Below are positions 7,547-15,139 of a DNA stretch of 23,689 bases, in pieces; within the stretch, counting starts at the first letter, position 1; each line of letters starts with the position of its first letter. The stretch is from NCBI GenBank assembly GCA_003477305.1, contig DMTN01000015.1, forward strand, positions 3,671 to 27,359, given 5' to 3'. The stretch comes from Acholeplasmatales bacterium (GTDB lineage Bacteria; Bacillota_I; Bacilli_A; Izemoplasmatales; Hujiaoplasmataceae). The position numbers were made by a program, and so were the translations under genes. The notes under the pieces were generated by a model. It searched no databases. It was given only the letters and a program-made list of their open reading frames with translations, and was not told the origin of the DNA.

Positions 7547-8888
7547 CTCTCGCATAGGCTTCGGCGGACGTCTGGCTCATGTTGCTGAAGGTGGACATGT
7601 TGCGGTTGAACAATAGTTGGAAATCGCCGATCGTGCCGGAACGGTTCTTGGCGATCGCGATGTCGACGACGTTCTTCTTCGTCGACTCTTCCTTTGTATA
7701 ATAGTCGTCGCGGTAGAGGAACATGACGATGTCGGCGTCCTGTTCGATCGATCCGGATTCGCGGAGGTCGGCCATGACCGGATGCTTGTCCGGACGGTTT
7801 TCGACGTTTCTGGACAGCTGCGAGAGGGCGACGACCGGAACTTTGAGTTCACGGGCGACTTCCTTCAGGACGCGGCTGATTTCCGAAACTTCCTGGACGC
7901 GGTTGCCCTGGTTGGCGTTGGAACCCGAAAGCAGCTGAAGGTAGTCGACGACGACGAGATCGAGTTTGTCTTCGGCCGATAGCTTGCGGCATTTGCTTCT
8001 CATGTCGGTGACTTTGACGGTGCCCGCGTCATCGAAGAAGAAATTGAGGTCGGCAAGCGACGAGACGGCGAACTGCAGCTTTTCCCACTCCTGCGTAGTC
8101 AGGTTGCCCTGGCGCAGTTTGAAGTTGTCGACCTGGGCCTGGCAGGAAAGCAGACGCATGACGAGCTGGTCGACGCCCATTTCGAGCGAGAAGAACGCGA
8201 CATGCGGATGTCCTTCCTGTTTCGCAACATTCAGGGCGAGGTTCAGGGCGAACGCCGTCTTGCCCATCGACGGACGGGCCGCAATGATGAGCAGGTCGGA
8301 CTTCTGGAGACCGAGCGTGAAGCGGTTGAACTCGTGATAACGGGTGTCGAGCCCGGTGACGGTGGACTTGATCTGGGACTGTTCGGCGATCTTGCCCATC
8401 AGGATGCTGGCGACTTCGCCGACGCTCTTGAAATCGGTGGTGCGCTTTTCCTTCGTGATGTTGATGACGGTCCGTTCGACGTCGTCGATGAAGTCGGGAG
8501 CGTTCTCGACCGCATAGGACTGTTCGATGATGCCGCGGCAGGCGTCCTGGATTTTCCGGAGGATCGCCTTGTCTTTCACGATATTGATGTAGTTGAGCAG
8601 GTTGGCGGACGAAGGCACGGCTTCGACGAGGCCGACGACGTATTCCACGCCGCCCGCCTTGGCAAGCAGGTTCTTGCTTTCAAGGCGATCTTTCAGGGTC
8701 GTGTAGTCGATCCCGATGTGCTCCTGGAAAAGTTCCTTCATGGTCTGGAAGATGACGCGGTGAACCGGTGAATAGAAGTCTTCGTCGTTCAGTTTGTCGA
8801 CAATCGCCTTGAGCGATGACTGTTCGAAGAAAACGGATCCGAGTACCGCCTGTTCGGCTTCGATGTTCTGGGGAATTTTCTGTTCCAT
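7527..8888 (-). CDS. dnaB: Replicative DNA helicase DnaB (DnaC in Bacillus naming)
   Basis: This is the hexameric helicase that unwinds DNA ahead of the replisome. It has 453 residues, the family length. The N-terminal domain (about 1-150) begins MEQKIPQNIEAEQAVLGSVF. The RecA-like C-terminal domain has Walker A ARPSMGKT (204-211), the catalytic Glu in FFSLEM (232-237), Walker B LVVVDYLQLL (311-320) and the QLSRNVENR loop (357-365). No intein is present. The start is the ATG at 8888, with AGGAGG six bases upstream. An open frame continuing to 9041 is not used, because it overlaps rplI. It is co-transcribed behind gdpP-rplI with a 25-base gap, the Bacillus order. Confidence 0.97.
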   Translation of the reverse strand: MEQKIPQNIEAEQAVLGSVFFEQSSLKAIVDKLNDEDFYSPVHRVIFQTMKELFQEHIGIDYTTLKDRLESKNLLAKAGGVEYVVGLVEAVPSSANLLNYINIVKDKAILRKIQDACRGIIEQSYAVENAPDFIDDVERTVINITKEKRTTDFKSVGEVASILMGKIAEQSQIKSTVTGLDTRYHEFNRFTLGLQKSDLLIIAARPSMGKTAFALNLALNVAKQEGHPHVAFFSLEMGVDQLVMRLLSCQAQVDNFKLRQGNLTTQEWEKLQFAVSSLADLNFFFDDAGTVKVTDMRSKCRKLSAEDKLDLVVVDYLQLLSGSNANQGNRVQEVSEISRVLKEVARELKVPVVALSQLSRNVENRPDKHPVMADLRESGSIEQDADIVMFLYRDDYYTKEESTKKNVVDIAIAKNRSGTIGDFQLLFNRNMSTFSNMSQTSAEAYAREQSKLD

Positions 8889-8913
8889 GCTGTCCCTCCT
8901 TCCGCGTGTGGGA

Positions 8914-9360
8914 TTATTTCTCTTCGATGATTTGGAGGCTGATTTCGCCGACGACGTCCTTGTGCAGACGGATCGGAACCTTGTAGACGCCGAGGGAATG
9001 GATGTTGTCCTCGAGCATGATCTTGCGTTTGTCGATGTCAAGGTTGTACAGACGCTTGTATTCTTCCGCGATCTGTTTCGTATTGACGGCGCCGAACAGT
9101 TTGCCGGACTCGCCGGCCTTGACGTACAGCTTGATCGGCTTTTCTTCGATCTCGGCTTTCAGTTTTTTCGCGTTTTCGAATTCCTGTTCGGCTTCGCGTT
9201 CGGTTTTGACGCGGGCATCTTCGAGCGACTTGATGTTCGAAGTGGATGCTTCGATCCCTTGCTTGGACGTCAACAGATAATTTCCATAGCCGTTGGCGAC
9301 TTCGATGACGTCACCCTTCTTGCCTCTGCCCTTGACATCCTTGATGAGAATGATTTTCAT
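8914..9360 (-). CDS. rplI: Ribosomal protein L9, predicted internal start within the gdpP frame
   Basis: This 148-residue protein is exactly the size of free L9. It begins MKIILIKDVKGRGKKGDVIE and ends with the usual C-terminal domain (LFGAVNTKQIAE, then DKRKIMLEDNIHSLGVYKVP). L9 binds 23S rRNA at the base of the L1 stalk and supports ribosome fidelity. The ATG at 9360 is preceded by AAGGAGGAG (9375-9367) with an eight-base spacer from AGGAGG, one of the strongest sites in the window. It is in the same frame as gdpP with no stop between. I infer that most L9 comes from this internal start, with some 813-residue fusion made by ribosomes arriving from gdpP. Confidence 0.85.
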   Translation of the reverse strand: MKIILIKDVKGRGKKGDVIEVANGYGNYLLTSKQGIEASTSNIKSLEDARVKTEREAEQEFENAKKLKAEIEEKPIKLYVKAGESGKLFGAVNTKQIAEEYKRLYNLDIDKRKIMLEDNIHSLGVYKVPIRLHKDVVGEISLQIIEEK

Positions 9361-11355
9361 GTTCTGCTCCTCCTTGATTGACGTCATGAGGATCGATTCG
9401 ATCTTCGCGACGATGTCGGCGATGTTCCCGCCTTGGATCTGGGCTGCGGCGTTGTTGAGATGGCCGCCGCCGCCGAATTGTTCCATGACCACCTGGACGT
9501 TGAACTTGTCGATCGAGCGGGCGGACACGCCGATCAGGTCGGCGCCGAGATTGCCGAGGGCGAACGCGGCGACGATGTTGTCGATCTCCAAGAGTTCGTC
9601 GGCCGTCTTCGCGAGCTGGACGCGGTCGGTCTTGGTTTCGGTCGGGAGCGCGGCGATCGCGTACTGATTGGCGATGATTTGCGCCGAGTTGACGAGATTC
9701 GACTTGGTCTTGATGTCGTCGAGCGATTCGCGCAGGATCAGGCGGGCCTTGAACGGGTCGGCGCCGTTGCGCTTGAGCATCGCGGCGGCTTCGAAGGTGC
9801 GGACGCCGGTGCGATAGGTGAAGTTGTTGGTGTCGATCATCATTCCGGCGAGCATCACGGTCGCCTCGAAGGGATCGATGTCGATGTCGTAGTTGTAGAG
9901 CTCCAGCAGTTCGGTGACGAGTTCGACGGAGGAGGAGGCATACGGCTCGACATAGTTGAGGGCGACTTCCGCCAGAAGATTGTCGACGCGGCGATGGTGG
10001 TCGATGATGACGATGTTCTTCGTCTTGTCGAACAGCTTCGGTTCGAGCGTCTGCGTCGGACTGTGATGGTCGACGACGATGAGAAGACTGGTCGGACCGA
10101 CCTCGTCGAGCGCATCGCGGACGTCGATGATGTATTCGAGCAGTTTGACATATTCGCGGTTCAGCATGTTGATGACTTTGGCGCAGGTTTGGTCGATGGC
10201 GTCGAAATCGAGGACGATGCGGGCGTATTTGCCCTGTGCGATCGCCATGTGGAGCATGCCGATCGAAGCGCCGAAAGCGTCGATGTCGGTCGATTTATGC
10301 GGGATGATGTAGGTTTTTTCGCTTTTTCCGATTAAATCGGAGACGACGCGGGAGTTGATCTTCGCGGTGATCTTGGTGCGTTTTTCGATCGTGTTGGATT
10401 TCCCGCCGTAGAACTTGAGCGCCTGGTTCTGGAGATTGACTACGACCTGGTCGCCGCCCCGTCCGAGCGCGAGCTTCAAGGCTTCTTCCGCCAGTGCGCC
10501 GAGCTGGTCGCGGGGGATGTCGTAACAGGCGATGCCGATCGACAGGGTGACGCGGACTTCGTTTTGATTCGAGAGATCACCGACGGCGTCGAGGATCGAA
10601 AACTCTTCCTTGATCATCCCGTCGAGTTGCTTGCGGTTCATGAAGATGATCGATTTTTCGGGACGCAGGTTCAAAAAATAGGCGTCATACTTGCGGCACC
10701 AGTTGTCGATCGCGCCGAGATACTTGCCCTGCAGGTTGGTCTTCACCTGAAGATCGAGATGCGCGGTGGCCTCGTCGAGATTGTCGAGATTGATGACGCC
10801 GACGGCGTCCTGGTTGTCGCGCAACTTGAGCTTGATCTCTTCGCGTTCGCTGACTTCGAACATATAGAGGCAGTTGTTCTTCGGATAATGGATGAATTCG
10901 TACTTCTTGCCATAAACGTCGAGCAGGAATTTACCTTCCCGCTTTTGGACCATCGCGCTCAGGCCTTCGTGGACGAATGAAATCTTCCGTTCGACGAGGA
11001 TGTTTGAGAAAAAATCCTTGGCGGAGGTGTTGGCCCAGACGATCGACTGGTTTTCGTCATAGATGATCATGCCGACGGGCAGATAGGAAAGGGCGATGTC
11101 TTCGCTGTTGCGAAGGCGTTTGGAAAGCAGGTTGGCTTCGCGGATCTTGACTTCGAGGTTGCGGACCGCGCCGACATGCTTTTTGCCGCGGGCGAGCCCG
11201 ACGATGATGTTGGTCGCAAGGGCGACGACGAATAAGCCATAGAGCCCGAGATAGATCAGATTGCCCAGGGACCAGAGATAGAAAAAGCCGACGGCGATGC
11301 CCGCCAGAAGCAGGATGAGCGGTAGAACGGATGCGAGAATCGGGTATTTCTTCAT
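8914..11355 (-). CDS. gdpP: GdpP-type c-di-AMP phosphodiesterase fused in frame to ribosomal protein L9
   Basis: One 813-residue reading frame joins two proteins that are normally separate. Residues 1 to about 660 are GdpP: two membrane segments (about 7-28 and 33-54), a PAS-like region (about 85-170), a degenerate GGDEF region (about 180-310), and a DHH domain with HKSTDIDAFGAS (353-364), VVDHHSP (427-433), IIDHHRR (450-456) and a DHHA1 part with FGGGGH (627-632). GdpP hydrolyses the messenger c-di-AMP at the membrane. L9 follows from residue 666 without a stop. I chose the ATG at 11355 because the upstream ATG at 11376 is only a few bases from the predicted transcription start. A ribosome binding site inside the frame suggests that L9 is also made alone. 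It heads an operon with dnaB. Confidence 0.93.
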   Translation of the reverse strand: MKKYPILASVLPLILLLAGIAVGFFYLWSLGNLIYLGLYGLFVVALATNIIVGLARGKKHVGAVRNLEVKIREANLLSKRLRNSEDIALSYLPVGMIIYDENQSIVWANTSAKDFFSNILVERKISFVHEGLSAMVQKREGKFLLDVYGKKYEFIHYPKNNCLYMFEVSEREEIKLKLRDNQDAVGVINLDNLDEATAHLDLQVKTNLQGKYLGAIDNWCRKYDAYFLNLRPEKSIIFMNRKQLDGMIKEEFSILDAVGDLSNQNEVRVTLSIGIACYDIPRDQLGALAEEALKLALGRGGDQVVVNLQNQALKFYGGKSNTIEKRTKITAKINSRVVSDLIGKSEKTYIIPHKSTDIDAFGASIGMLHMAIAQGKYARIVLDFDAIDQTCAKVINMLNREYVKLLEYIIDVRDALDEVGPTSLLIVVDHHSPTQTLEPKLFDKTKNIVIIDHHRRVDNLLAEVALNYVEPYASSSVELVTELLELYNYDIDIDPFEATVMLAGMMIDTNNFTYRTGVRTFEAAAMLKRNGADPFKARLILRESLDDIKTKSNLVNSAQIIANQYAIAALPTETKTDRVQLAKTADELLEIDNIVAAFALGNLGADLIGVSARSIDKFNVQVVMEQFGGGGHLNNAAAQIQGGNIADIVAKIESILMTSIKEEQNMKIILIKDVKGRGKKGDVIEVANGYGNYLLTSKQGIEASTSNIKSLEDARVKTEREAEQEFENAKKLKAEIEEKPIKLYVKAGESGKLFGAVNTKQIAEEYKRLYNLDIDKRKIMLEDNIHSLGVYKVPIRLHKDVVGEISLQIIEEK
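9367..9375 (-). promoter_or_regulatory. Internal Shine-Dalgarno site for rplI inside the gdpP frame
   Basis: AAGGAGGAG on the minus strand, eight bases (from its AGGAGG core) before the L9 ATG. It is also translated as Lys-Glu-Glu in the linker of the fusion (SIKEEQN). This site decides that L9 can start independently. Confidence 0.85.
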
Positions 11356-11388
11356 CGGCCCGGACCCCCTTTCCATGCAAATCAATTT

Positions 11389-11416
11389 ATTATAACATAT
11401 TCCGTCCGAAAAACAA
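11389..11416 (-). promoter_or_regulatory. Promoter of gdpP-rplI-dnaB
   Basis: TTGTTT (11416-11411), a 16-base spacer and a perfect TATAAT (11394-11389). Transcription should start near 11382, leaving a leader of about 27 bases. No riboswitch fits in it. Confidence 0.78.
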
Positions 11417-11433
11417 AATAGCGCCCACATGCG

Positions 11434-11462
11434 AAAAAAAAGACTCTAAAAATAGAGTCTTT
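11434..11462 (-). terminator. Terminator of rpsF-ssb-rpsR
   Basis: A ten-pair AAAGACTCTA/TAGAGTCTTT hairpin with a four-base loop (11462-11453 with 11448-11439) runs into a T tract on the minus strand. It lies 13 bases beyond the rpsR stop and just upstream of the gdpP promoter. Confidence 0.92.
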
Positions 11463-11475
11463 CTTGGTCGCCGGC

Positions 11476-11757
11476 TTATTCTTTCACGTACGGCAGTAAT
11501 GCCATGTAGCGAGCGCGTTTGATGGCGACGGCGAGGTGCTTTTGATAATACGATTTCGTTCCGGTCACGCGACGCGGCAGGATTTTTCCCCGTTCGGAGA
11601 TGAACTTCGTGAGAAGTTGATAATCCTTGAAATCGATATATTTGACTTTATTGTCCGTGAAGTAGCATCTTTTCTTGCTCTTCTTGCGGAAGCCTCTGTT
11701 GCCTGACGAGGACCCTTGCGGTCTCGTGCTACTGCTGCTGCTGGTGGAATTGTACAT
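11476..11757 (-). CDS. rpsR: Ribosomal protein S18
   Basis: S18 sits on the 30S platform and forms a heterodimer with S6. The protein has 93 residues, slightly long because of a Ser-rich N-terminal extension (MYNSTSSSSSTRPQGSSSG) before the conserved core KKRCYFTDNKVKYIDFKDYQ. The signature LLTKFISERGKILPRRVTGT and the ending RARYMALLPY are typical of S18. The single Cys in KKRCYF is the position that is zinc-bound in other lineages, but the full zinc set is absent. ATG at 11757, with AGGAGG eight bases upstream. It is the last gene of the rpsF-ssb-rpsR operon. Confidence 0.97.
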   Translation of the reverse strand: MYNSTSSSSSTRPQGSSSGNRGFRKKSKKRCYFTDNKVKYIDFKDYQLLTKFISERGKILPRRVTGTKSYYQKHLAVAIKRARYMALLPYVKE

Positions 11758-11775
11758 TGGTTAATCCTCCTGTTT

Positions 11776-12228
11776 TTAGAATGGCAGGTCGTCTTCGATA
11801 TTGGGAAGAGCGACGTCCTTGTCGATGCTGGTGTTGCTATTGCTATTGTTGTTTTCTCTCGGCTCGCTGTTGCGCGATCCTTCGGTCTGGGATTTGGTTT
11901 CGAGGAACACCACGGAATCGCAGACGATTTCGGTGATGTAGCGTTTGTTGTTCGTATTGTCGATGTAATCACGGGTCTGGATCCGTCCGTCGACAGCCAC
12001 CATGTGGCCCTTGCGGACATACTTGCTGACGTTTTCGGCTTGTTTCCGCCAGGCGATGCATGGCAGGAAATCAGCGGTGTTGGAGTCGTTTCCACCGGCG
12101 TTGTTGCCGCTTGAGAACGGGCGGTTGACAGCCAGCGTGAATGACACCACGGGAATGTTGTTGTTATTGGTATAACGGAGTTCGGGGTCTCTGACCAAAC
12201 GGCCGACAAGCACTACTTTGTTCAACAT
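11776..12228 (-). CDS. ssb: Single-stranded DNA-binding protein SSB
   Basis: SSB coats single-stranded DNA and recruits repair and replication partners through its acidic tail. The product is 150 residues: an OB fold from MLNKVVLVGRLVRDPELRYT to about residue 108, then an Asn/Ser-rich linker (ENNNSNSNTS), then the conserved partner-binding tip IEDDLPF at the C-terminus. I chose the ATG at 12228, because all SSB proteins begin near MLNKVVL and a GGGGG lies seven to eight bases upstream. A TTG extension to 12267 would overlap rpsF. It lies between rpsF and rpsR, the standard Bacillota arrangement linking replication and ribosome genes. Confidence 0.96.
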   Translation of the reverse strand: MLNKVVLVGRLVRDPELRYTNNNNIPVVSFTLAVNRPFSSGNNAGGNDSNTADFLPCIAWRKQAENVSKYVRKGHMVAVDGRIQTRDYIDNTNNKRYITEIVCDSVVFLETKSQTEGSRNSEPRENNNSNSNTSIDKDVALPNIEDDLPF

Positions 12229-12244
12229 CTCCGTAGCCCCCGAC

Positions 12245-12535
12245 TTATCTTTCTTCCCGATTGACAATGATGTGTCTCAGGACGTTTTCTTTCAGTCCCA
12301 TGACACGGTCGAGTTCTTTGACGGCATCGGCTTCCATTTCGACATCGAGCACCACGTAATAGCCTTTTTTCAAATCGGCGATTTCGTAGGCAAGATCTCG
12401 AGTTCCCCATTCGTTGACCGTTAGTTTCACGGTGCCGCGCGACGTCAGGATGGCGTTGAATTCTTCAATCAGCGCTTTTCTGGCTTCGGCTTCGACGGAC
12501 GGGCGGATGATGTACATCACATCGTACTTTCTCAT
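12245..12535 (-). CDS. rpsF: Ribosomal protein S6
   Basis: S6 binds 16S rRNA together with S18 on the 30S platform. It has 96 residues, the normal length. The N-terminal beta strand MRKYDVMYIIRPSV and the later block DLAYEIADLKKGYYVVLDVE identify it, and the end ENVLRHIIVNREE is typical. ATG at 12535, with AGGAGG seven bases upstream. It is first in the rpsF-ssb-rpsR operon behind a leader with two hairpins. In many bacteria the S6:S18 complex binds this leader to repress the operon, so autoregulation is plausible here but not shown. Confidence 0.97.
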   Translation of the reverse strand: MRKYDVMYIIRPSVEAEARKALIEEFNAILTSRGTVKLTVNEWGTRDLAYEIADLKKGYYVVLDVEMEADAVKELDRVMGLKENVLRHIIVNREER

Positions 12536-12560
12536 TTTGGTTCCTCCTTATGGTCTATTG

Positions 12561-12599
12561 GCTGCGGCTTGCCCGCAGCAAGGGGTGAGAAATTCTCAC
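12561..12599 (-). promoter_or_regulatory. Structured leader of the rpsF operon, candidate S6:S18 control element
   Basis: Two inverted repeats lie between the promoter and the rpsF ribosome binding site. The first, GTGAGAA-T-TTCTCAC (12599-12585), starts about at the transcription start. The second region can fold as GCTGCGG/CCGCAGC (12579-12573 with 12567-12561) or as CTTGC/GCAAG (12582-12578 with 12572-12568). These are mutually exclusive because each stem uses the loop of the other. A CCG follows the CTTGC hairpin, and CCG is the conserved triplet in known S6:S18-binding leaders. The functional link is inference. Confidence 0.5.
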
Positions 12600-12607
12600 G
12601 CGAAAGT

Positions 12608-12636
12608 ATTATATCATAACGACCTGTCAAAGTAAA
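12608..12636 (-). promoter_or_regulatory. Promoter of rpsF-ssb-rpsR
   Basis: TTTACT (12636-12631), a 17-base spacer and an extended -10 TG-A-TATAAT (12616-12608). A TTGACA at 12630-12625 is too close to serve as the -35. Confidence 0.8.
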
Positions 12637-12637
12637 C

Positions 12638-12678
12638 GAAAATAAACGCCGGAAGGCGCTTTCGGCGCTCTTCCGGCG
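12638..12678 (-). terminator. Terminator of ychF-cinA
   Basis: A long GC-rich hairpin, CGCCGGAAG-A-GCGC with GCGC-CTTCCGGCG (12678-12647, one bulged A, loop CGAAA), is followed by TTTATTTTCG on the minus strand. It lies about ten bases after the cinA stop. Confidence 0.92.
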
Positions 12679-12688
12679 GGATTGCGGA

Positions 12689-13177
12689 TCAGTTTCCGTT
12701 GAGGGTTTCAAGACCCAGGAGGAGAAGCTTCAGGGTCGCGATCCGGCGTACGTCGTCCCGGTCGCCTGGAATGTGTTCGACCCGCGTCACGGTCCGGCCG
12801 TGGAACCTCGCCGCGAACCAGACGGTGCCGATCGGAGCGGTCGGCGTCCCGCCGGTGGGTCCGGCGAATCCGGTGACCGAAAGCGCCAAATCGCACTTCG
12901 CCAGTTTTTCCAGATTTTCAGCCATTTCCCCTGCGCATTCCTCGCTGATGGATCCCCTCTTGAAAAGCGTCTCGGAAGCCACGTTCAAGAGACTTGTTTT
13001 GGCCTCGTCCGAATAGACGACAACCCCTTCATAGAATACCGCGGAAGCTCCCGGAACCGCCGTGATCGCGGCGGCGACGAGGCCGCCGGTACAGGATTCC
13101 GCGGTGGAAACGGTCCATCCGTTCGTCTTCAGGATACGGATCAGGCGTTCAGCCTTCAAGCGGATTTCGTCGCTCAT
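12689..13177 (-). CDS. CinA C-terminal domain protein, nicotinamide-nucleotide amidase (PncC type)
   Basis: Stand-alone CinA C-terminal proteins deamidate nicotinamide mononucleotide to nicotinate mononucleotide in NAD recycling. This one has 162 residues and lacks the N-terminal molybdopterin-binding-like domain of full CinA. Seen motifs: TAESCTGGLVAA (25-36) with the catalytic Ser, GVVVYSDEAK (51-60), SVTGFAGPTGG (100-110) and PIGTVWFA (115-122). The start ATG lies nine bases after the ychF stop with a weak AGGCG site, so it is probably translated by coupling. The name 'competence/damage-inducible' comes from full-length relatives and need not apply. No other NAD gene is near. Confidence 0.9.
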   Translation of the reverse strand: MSDEIRLKAERLIRILKTNGWTVSTAESCTGGLVAAAITAVPGASAVFYEGVVVYSDEAKTSLLNVASETLFKRGSISEECAGEMAENLEKLAKCDLALSVTGFAGPTGGTPTAPIGTVWFAARFHGRTVTRVEHIPGDRDDVRRIATLKLLLLGLETLNGN

Positions 13178-13186
13178 GGTCGTCGC

Positions 13187-14290
13187 CTAGAGATTGAAAC
13201 GGAAATGGACGACGTCGCCGTCGGCGATCAGATAGTCCTTGCCTTCGAGGCGGAACTTCCCGAGTTCTTTCGCCTTGGCTTCGGATCCGGCGGCGATGAG
13301 GTCGTCGAACGCGAAGATTTCGGCGCGGATGAACCCTTTTTCAAAGTCGGTGTGGATGATGCCGGCGCATTCGGGGGCCTTCATACCCTTACGGTACGTC
13401 CAGGCGCGGACTTCCTTGTCGCCGGCGGTGAAGAAGGTCTTGAGCCCGAGCATGTCATAGCTCTTGCGGATCAGATCGAGGAGACCGGACTCCTTGACGC
13501 CGAGTTCTTCGAGGAACATGGCCTGTTCATCGGCCGGAAGCTGCGCGAGTTCGCTTTCGATCTTGGCGCTGATGACGCAGGTTTTGGCGCCTTCGGTCTC
13601 GGCGAGATCTTCGACTTGTTTCACATAGACGTTTCCGGCGTGTTCGGCAAGTTCGGTGTCCTCCACGTTGCAGACGTACAACATCGGCTTGGCGGTCAGA
13701 AAACTGAAATTGCGGATGATCTTGCGTTCGTCGTCGGAGAGTTTGAGGGCGCGGATCGGCTGTTCGGCGGCGAGCCCTTCGGCGCATTTCTTGAGCGCCG
13801 CGTACTCGGAAACGGCTTCTTTGTCCGTCTTCAACTGCGCGCGTTTTTCGATTTTCGGCAGCCGCTTGTCGATCGCGTCGATGTCGGCGAAGATGAGTTC
13901 GATGCGGATCGTCTCGATGTCGCGAAGCGGATCGATGGATCCGTCGACGTGACTCACGTTGACATCGTCGAAACAGCGCACGACCTGGCAGATCGCATCG
14001 CAGTTGCGGATGTGCGAAAGGAACTGGTTGCCCAGCCCTTCGCCTTTCGAGGCGCCGCGGACGAGCCCGGCGACGTCCGTGAATTCGAACGTGGTGCGGA
14101 TCGTCTTTTTCGGATTGTACATCGTGACGAGCTTGTCGACGCGCGCGTCGGGAACTTCGACGACACCGACGTTCGGATCGATCGTCGCGAACGGATAATT
14201 GGCGACGAAGGCGTTCGCTTTCGTCAGCGCATTGAAGAGGGTCGACTTCCCGACGTTGGGAAGACCGACGATACCGGCTGTGAGTCCCAT
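13187..14290 (-). CDS. ychF: Ribosome-binding ATPase YchF (OLA1 family)
   Basis: YchF is a universally conserved Obg-family NTPase that prefers ATP and associates with ribosomes. Reported roles include translation start selection and stress response. The protein has 367 residues. G1 is GLPNVGKST (9-17) and the G3 region is TDVAGLV (71-77). The altered G4 NVED (208-211) replaces NKxD and is the basis of ATP preference. A coiled coil lies about 130-190, and the C-terminal TGS domain begins near TFFTAGDKEVRAW and ends in DGDVVHFRFN. ATG at 14290, with AGGGAG about eight bases upstream. It leads a two-gene operon with cinA. Confidence 0.97.
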   Translation of the reverse strand: MGLTAGIVGLPNVGKSTLFNALTKANAFVANYPFATIDPNVGVVEVPDARVDKLVTMYNPKKTIRTTFEFTDVAGLVRGASKGEGLGNQFLSHIRNCDAICQVVRCFDDVNVSHVDGSIDPLRDIETIRIELIFADIDAIDKRLPKIEKRAQLKTDKEAVSEYAALKKCAEGLAAEQPIRALKLSDDERKIIRNFSFLTAKPMLYVCNVEDTELAEHAGNVYVKQVEDLAETEGAKTCVISAKIESELAQLPADEQAMFLEELGVKESGLLDLIRKSYDMLGLKTFFTAGDKEVRAWTYRKGMKAPECAGIIHTDFEKGFIRAEIFAFDDLIAAGSEAKAKELGKFRLEGKDYLIADGDVVHFRFNL

Positions 14291-14324
14291 GTGTTCAACT
14301 CCCTTGTTTCATCTCGTCTATTGT

Positions 14325-14330
14325 ATTATA
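14325..14330 (-). promoter_or_regulatory. Probable -10 box of ychF-cinA
   Basis: A perfect TATAAT lies 35-40 bases before the ychF start. No good -35 is seen at 16-18 bases, so the assignment is moderate. The upstream transporter operon has no clear terminator, and read-through is possible. Confidence 0.55.
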
Positions 14331-14392
14331 TCTGGGGGGTTTTGGCAAGCATGTTCGTCGGTTCGACGGGAGATCATACCATCTTGAAGCCG

Positions 14393-15139
14393 TTATTCCT
14401 TGTCGATCACGCGGTGCAGGAATTCCTTCGTCCGCGGGTTCGTCGGATGTCCGAAGATCACCTCCGGCGTTCCCGCCTCGATGATTTTCCCGCCATCCAT
14501 GACGATGATGGTATCCGCGAAGACGCGGGCGAAGTCCATTTCGTGGGTGACGACGACCATCGTCATCCCGTCGGCCGCGAGTTTTTTCATGACGGACAGG
14601 ACTTCGCCGATCATCTCGGGATCGAGCGCGCTCGTCGGTTCGTCGAACAGCATCACTTCCGGATCCATGCACAGCGCGCGGGCGATCGCGATGCGTTGCT
14701 TCTGCCCGCCGGAGAGCTGGGCGGGATAGTTGTCGGCCTTGTTGGCGAGACCGACCTTGACGAGCATCGCCCGCGCGGCTTCTTCCGCTTCTTCCTTCGA
14801 TTTCTTGAGAACGGTCATCGGTCCGATCGTCAAGTTCGCGAGGACCGAGAGGTGGGGAAACAGGTTGAAGAGTTGGAAGACCATGCCGATGCGGCGCCTT
14901 AGCGCGTTCGCATCGACGTCCTTCTGAAGCAAATCGATGCCGTCGAAAACGACGTGGCCGGCCGTCGGCGGTTCGATCAGGTTGATCATCCGGAGGAGCG
15001 TCGATTTCCCCGATCCGGAAGGGCCGATGATGACCGTGACCGTGCCTTTCGCGATCGACAGATCGACCGCGTCGACGGCGACAGTGCCATCGGAAAACGT
15101 CTTTGACAGTCCACTGAGGACAAGGAGATTATCGGGCAT
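14393..15139 (-). CDS. Polar amino-acid ABC transporter, ATP-binding protein
   Basis: This ATPase powers uptake of an amino acid together with the permease and lipoprotein encoded upstream. It has 248 residues, typical of the GlnQ/ArtP family. Walker A is GPSGSGKST (39-47), the Q-loop Gln is in VFQLFNLFPHL (87-97), the ABC signature is LSGGQKQRIAIARAL (142-156), Walker B with D-loop is LFDEPTSALDPE (164-175), and the switch His is in VTHEMDFA (197-204). Its start lies inside the permease gene (11-base overlap), which indicates translational coupling. The family is PAAT (polar amino acids); the exact substrate cannot be read from this subunit. It is the last gene of the T-box operon. Confidence 0.95.
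   Translation of the reverse strand: MPDNLLVLSGLSKTFSDGTVAVDAVDLSIAKGTVTVIIGPSGSGKSTLLRMINLIEPPTAGHVVFDGIDLLQKDVDANALRRRIGMVFQLFNLFPHLSVLANLTIGPMTVLKKSKEEAEEAARAMLVKVGLANKADNYPAQLSGGQKQRIAIARALCMDPEVMLFDEPTSALDPEMIGEVLSVMKKLAADGMTMVVVTHEMDFARVFADTIIVMDGGKIIEAGTPEVIFGHPTNPRTKEFLHRVIDKE

Noticed and set aside
6057..7616. A 519-codon plus-strand frame opposite prmC and prfA
   Set aside because: Low-complexity, antisense to RF1 and PrmC, and no start signals.
11700..11757. Ser-rich start of S18 as a repeat or frameshift
   Set aside because: The AGGAGG site at the proper distance supports this start, and variable N-termini are normal in S18.
12229..12267. N-terminal extension of SSB from a TTG at 12267
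   Set aside because: It would overlap rpsF, lacks a ribosome binding site, and SSB proteins start at MLNKV.
12563..12582. H-type pseudoknot in the rpsF leader
   Set aside because: Both helices abut with no loop bases, which is sterically unlikely; I prefer two alternative hairpins.
14350..14380. Small inverted repeat CGTCG/CGACG after the transporter ATPase as a terminator
   Set aside because: Only five pairs with a three-base loop, and no T tract follows.
12773..14902. A 709-codon plus-strand frame across cinA, ychF and the transporter ATPase
   Set aside because: Same reason: it spans three minus-strand genes and their intergenic signals, including the ychF promoter.
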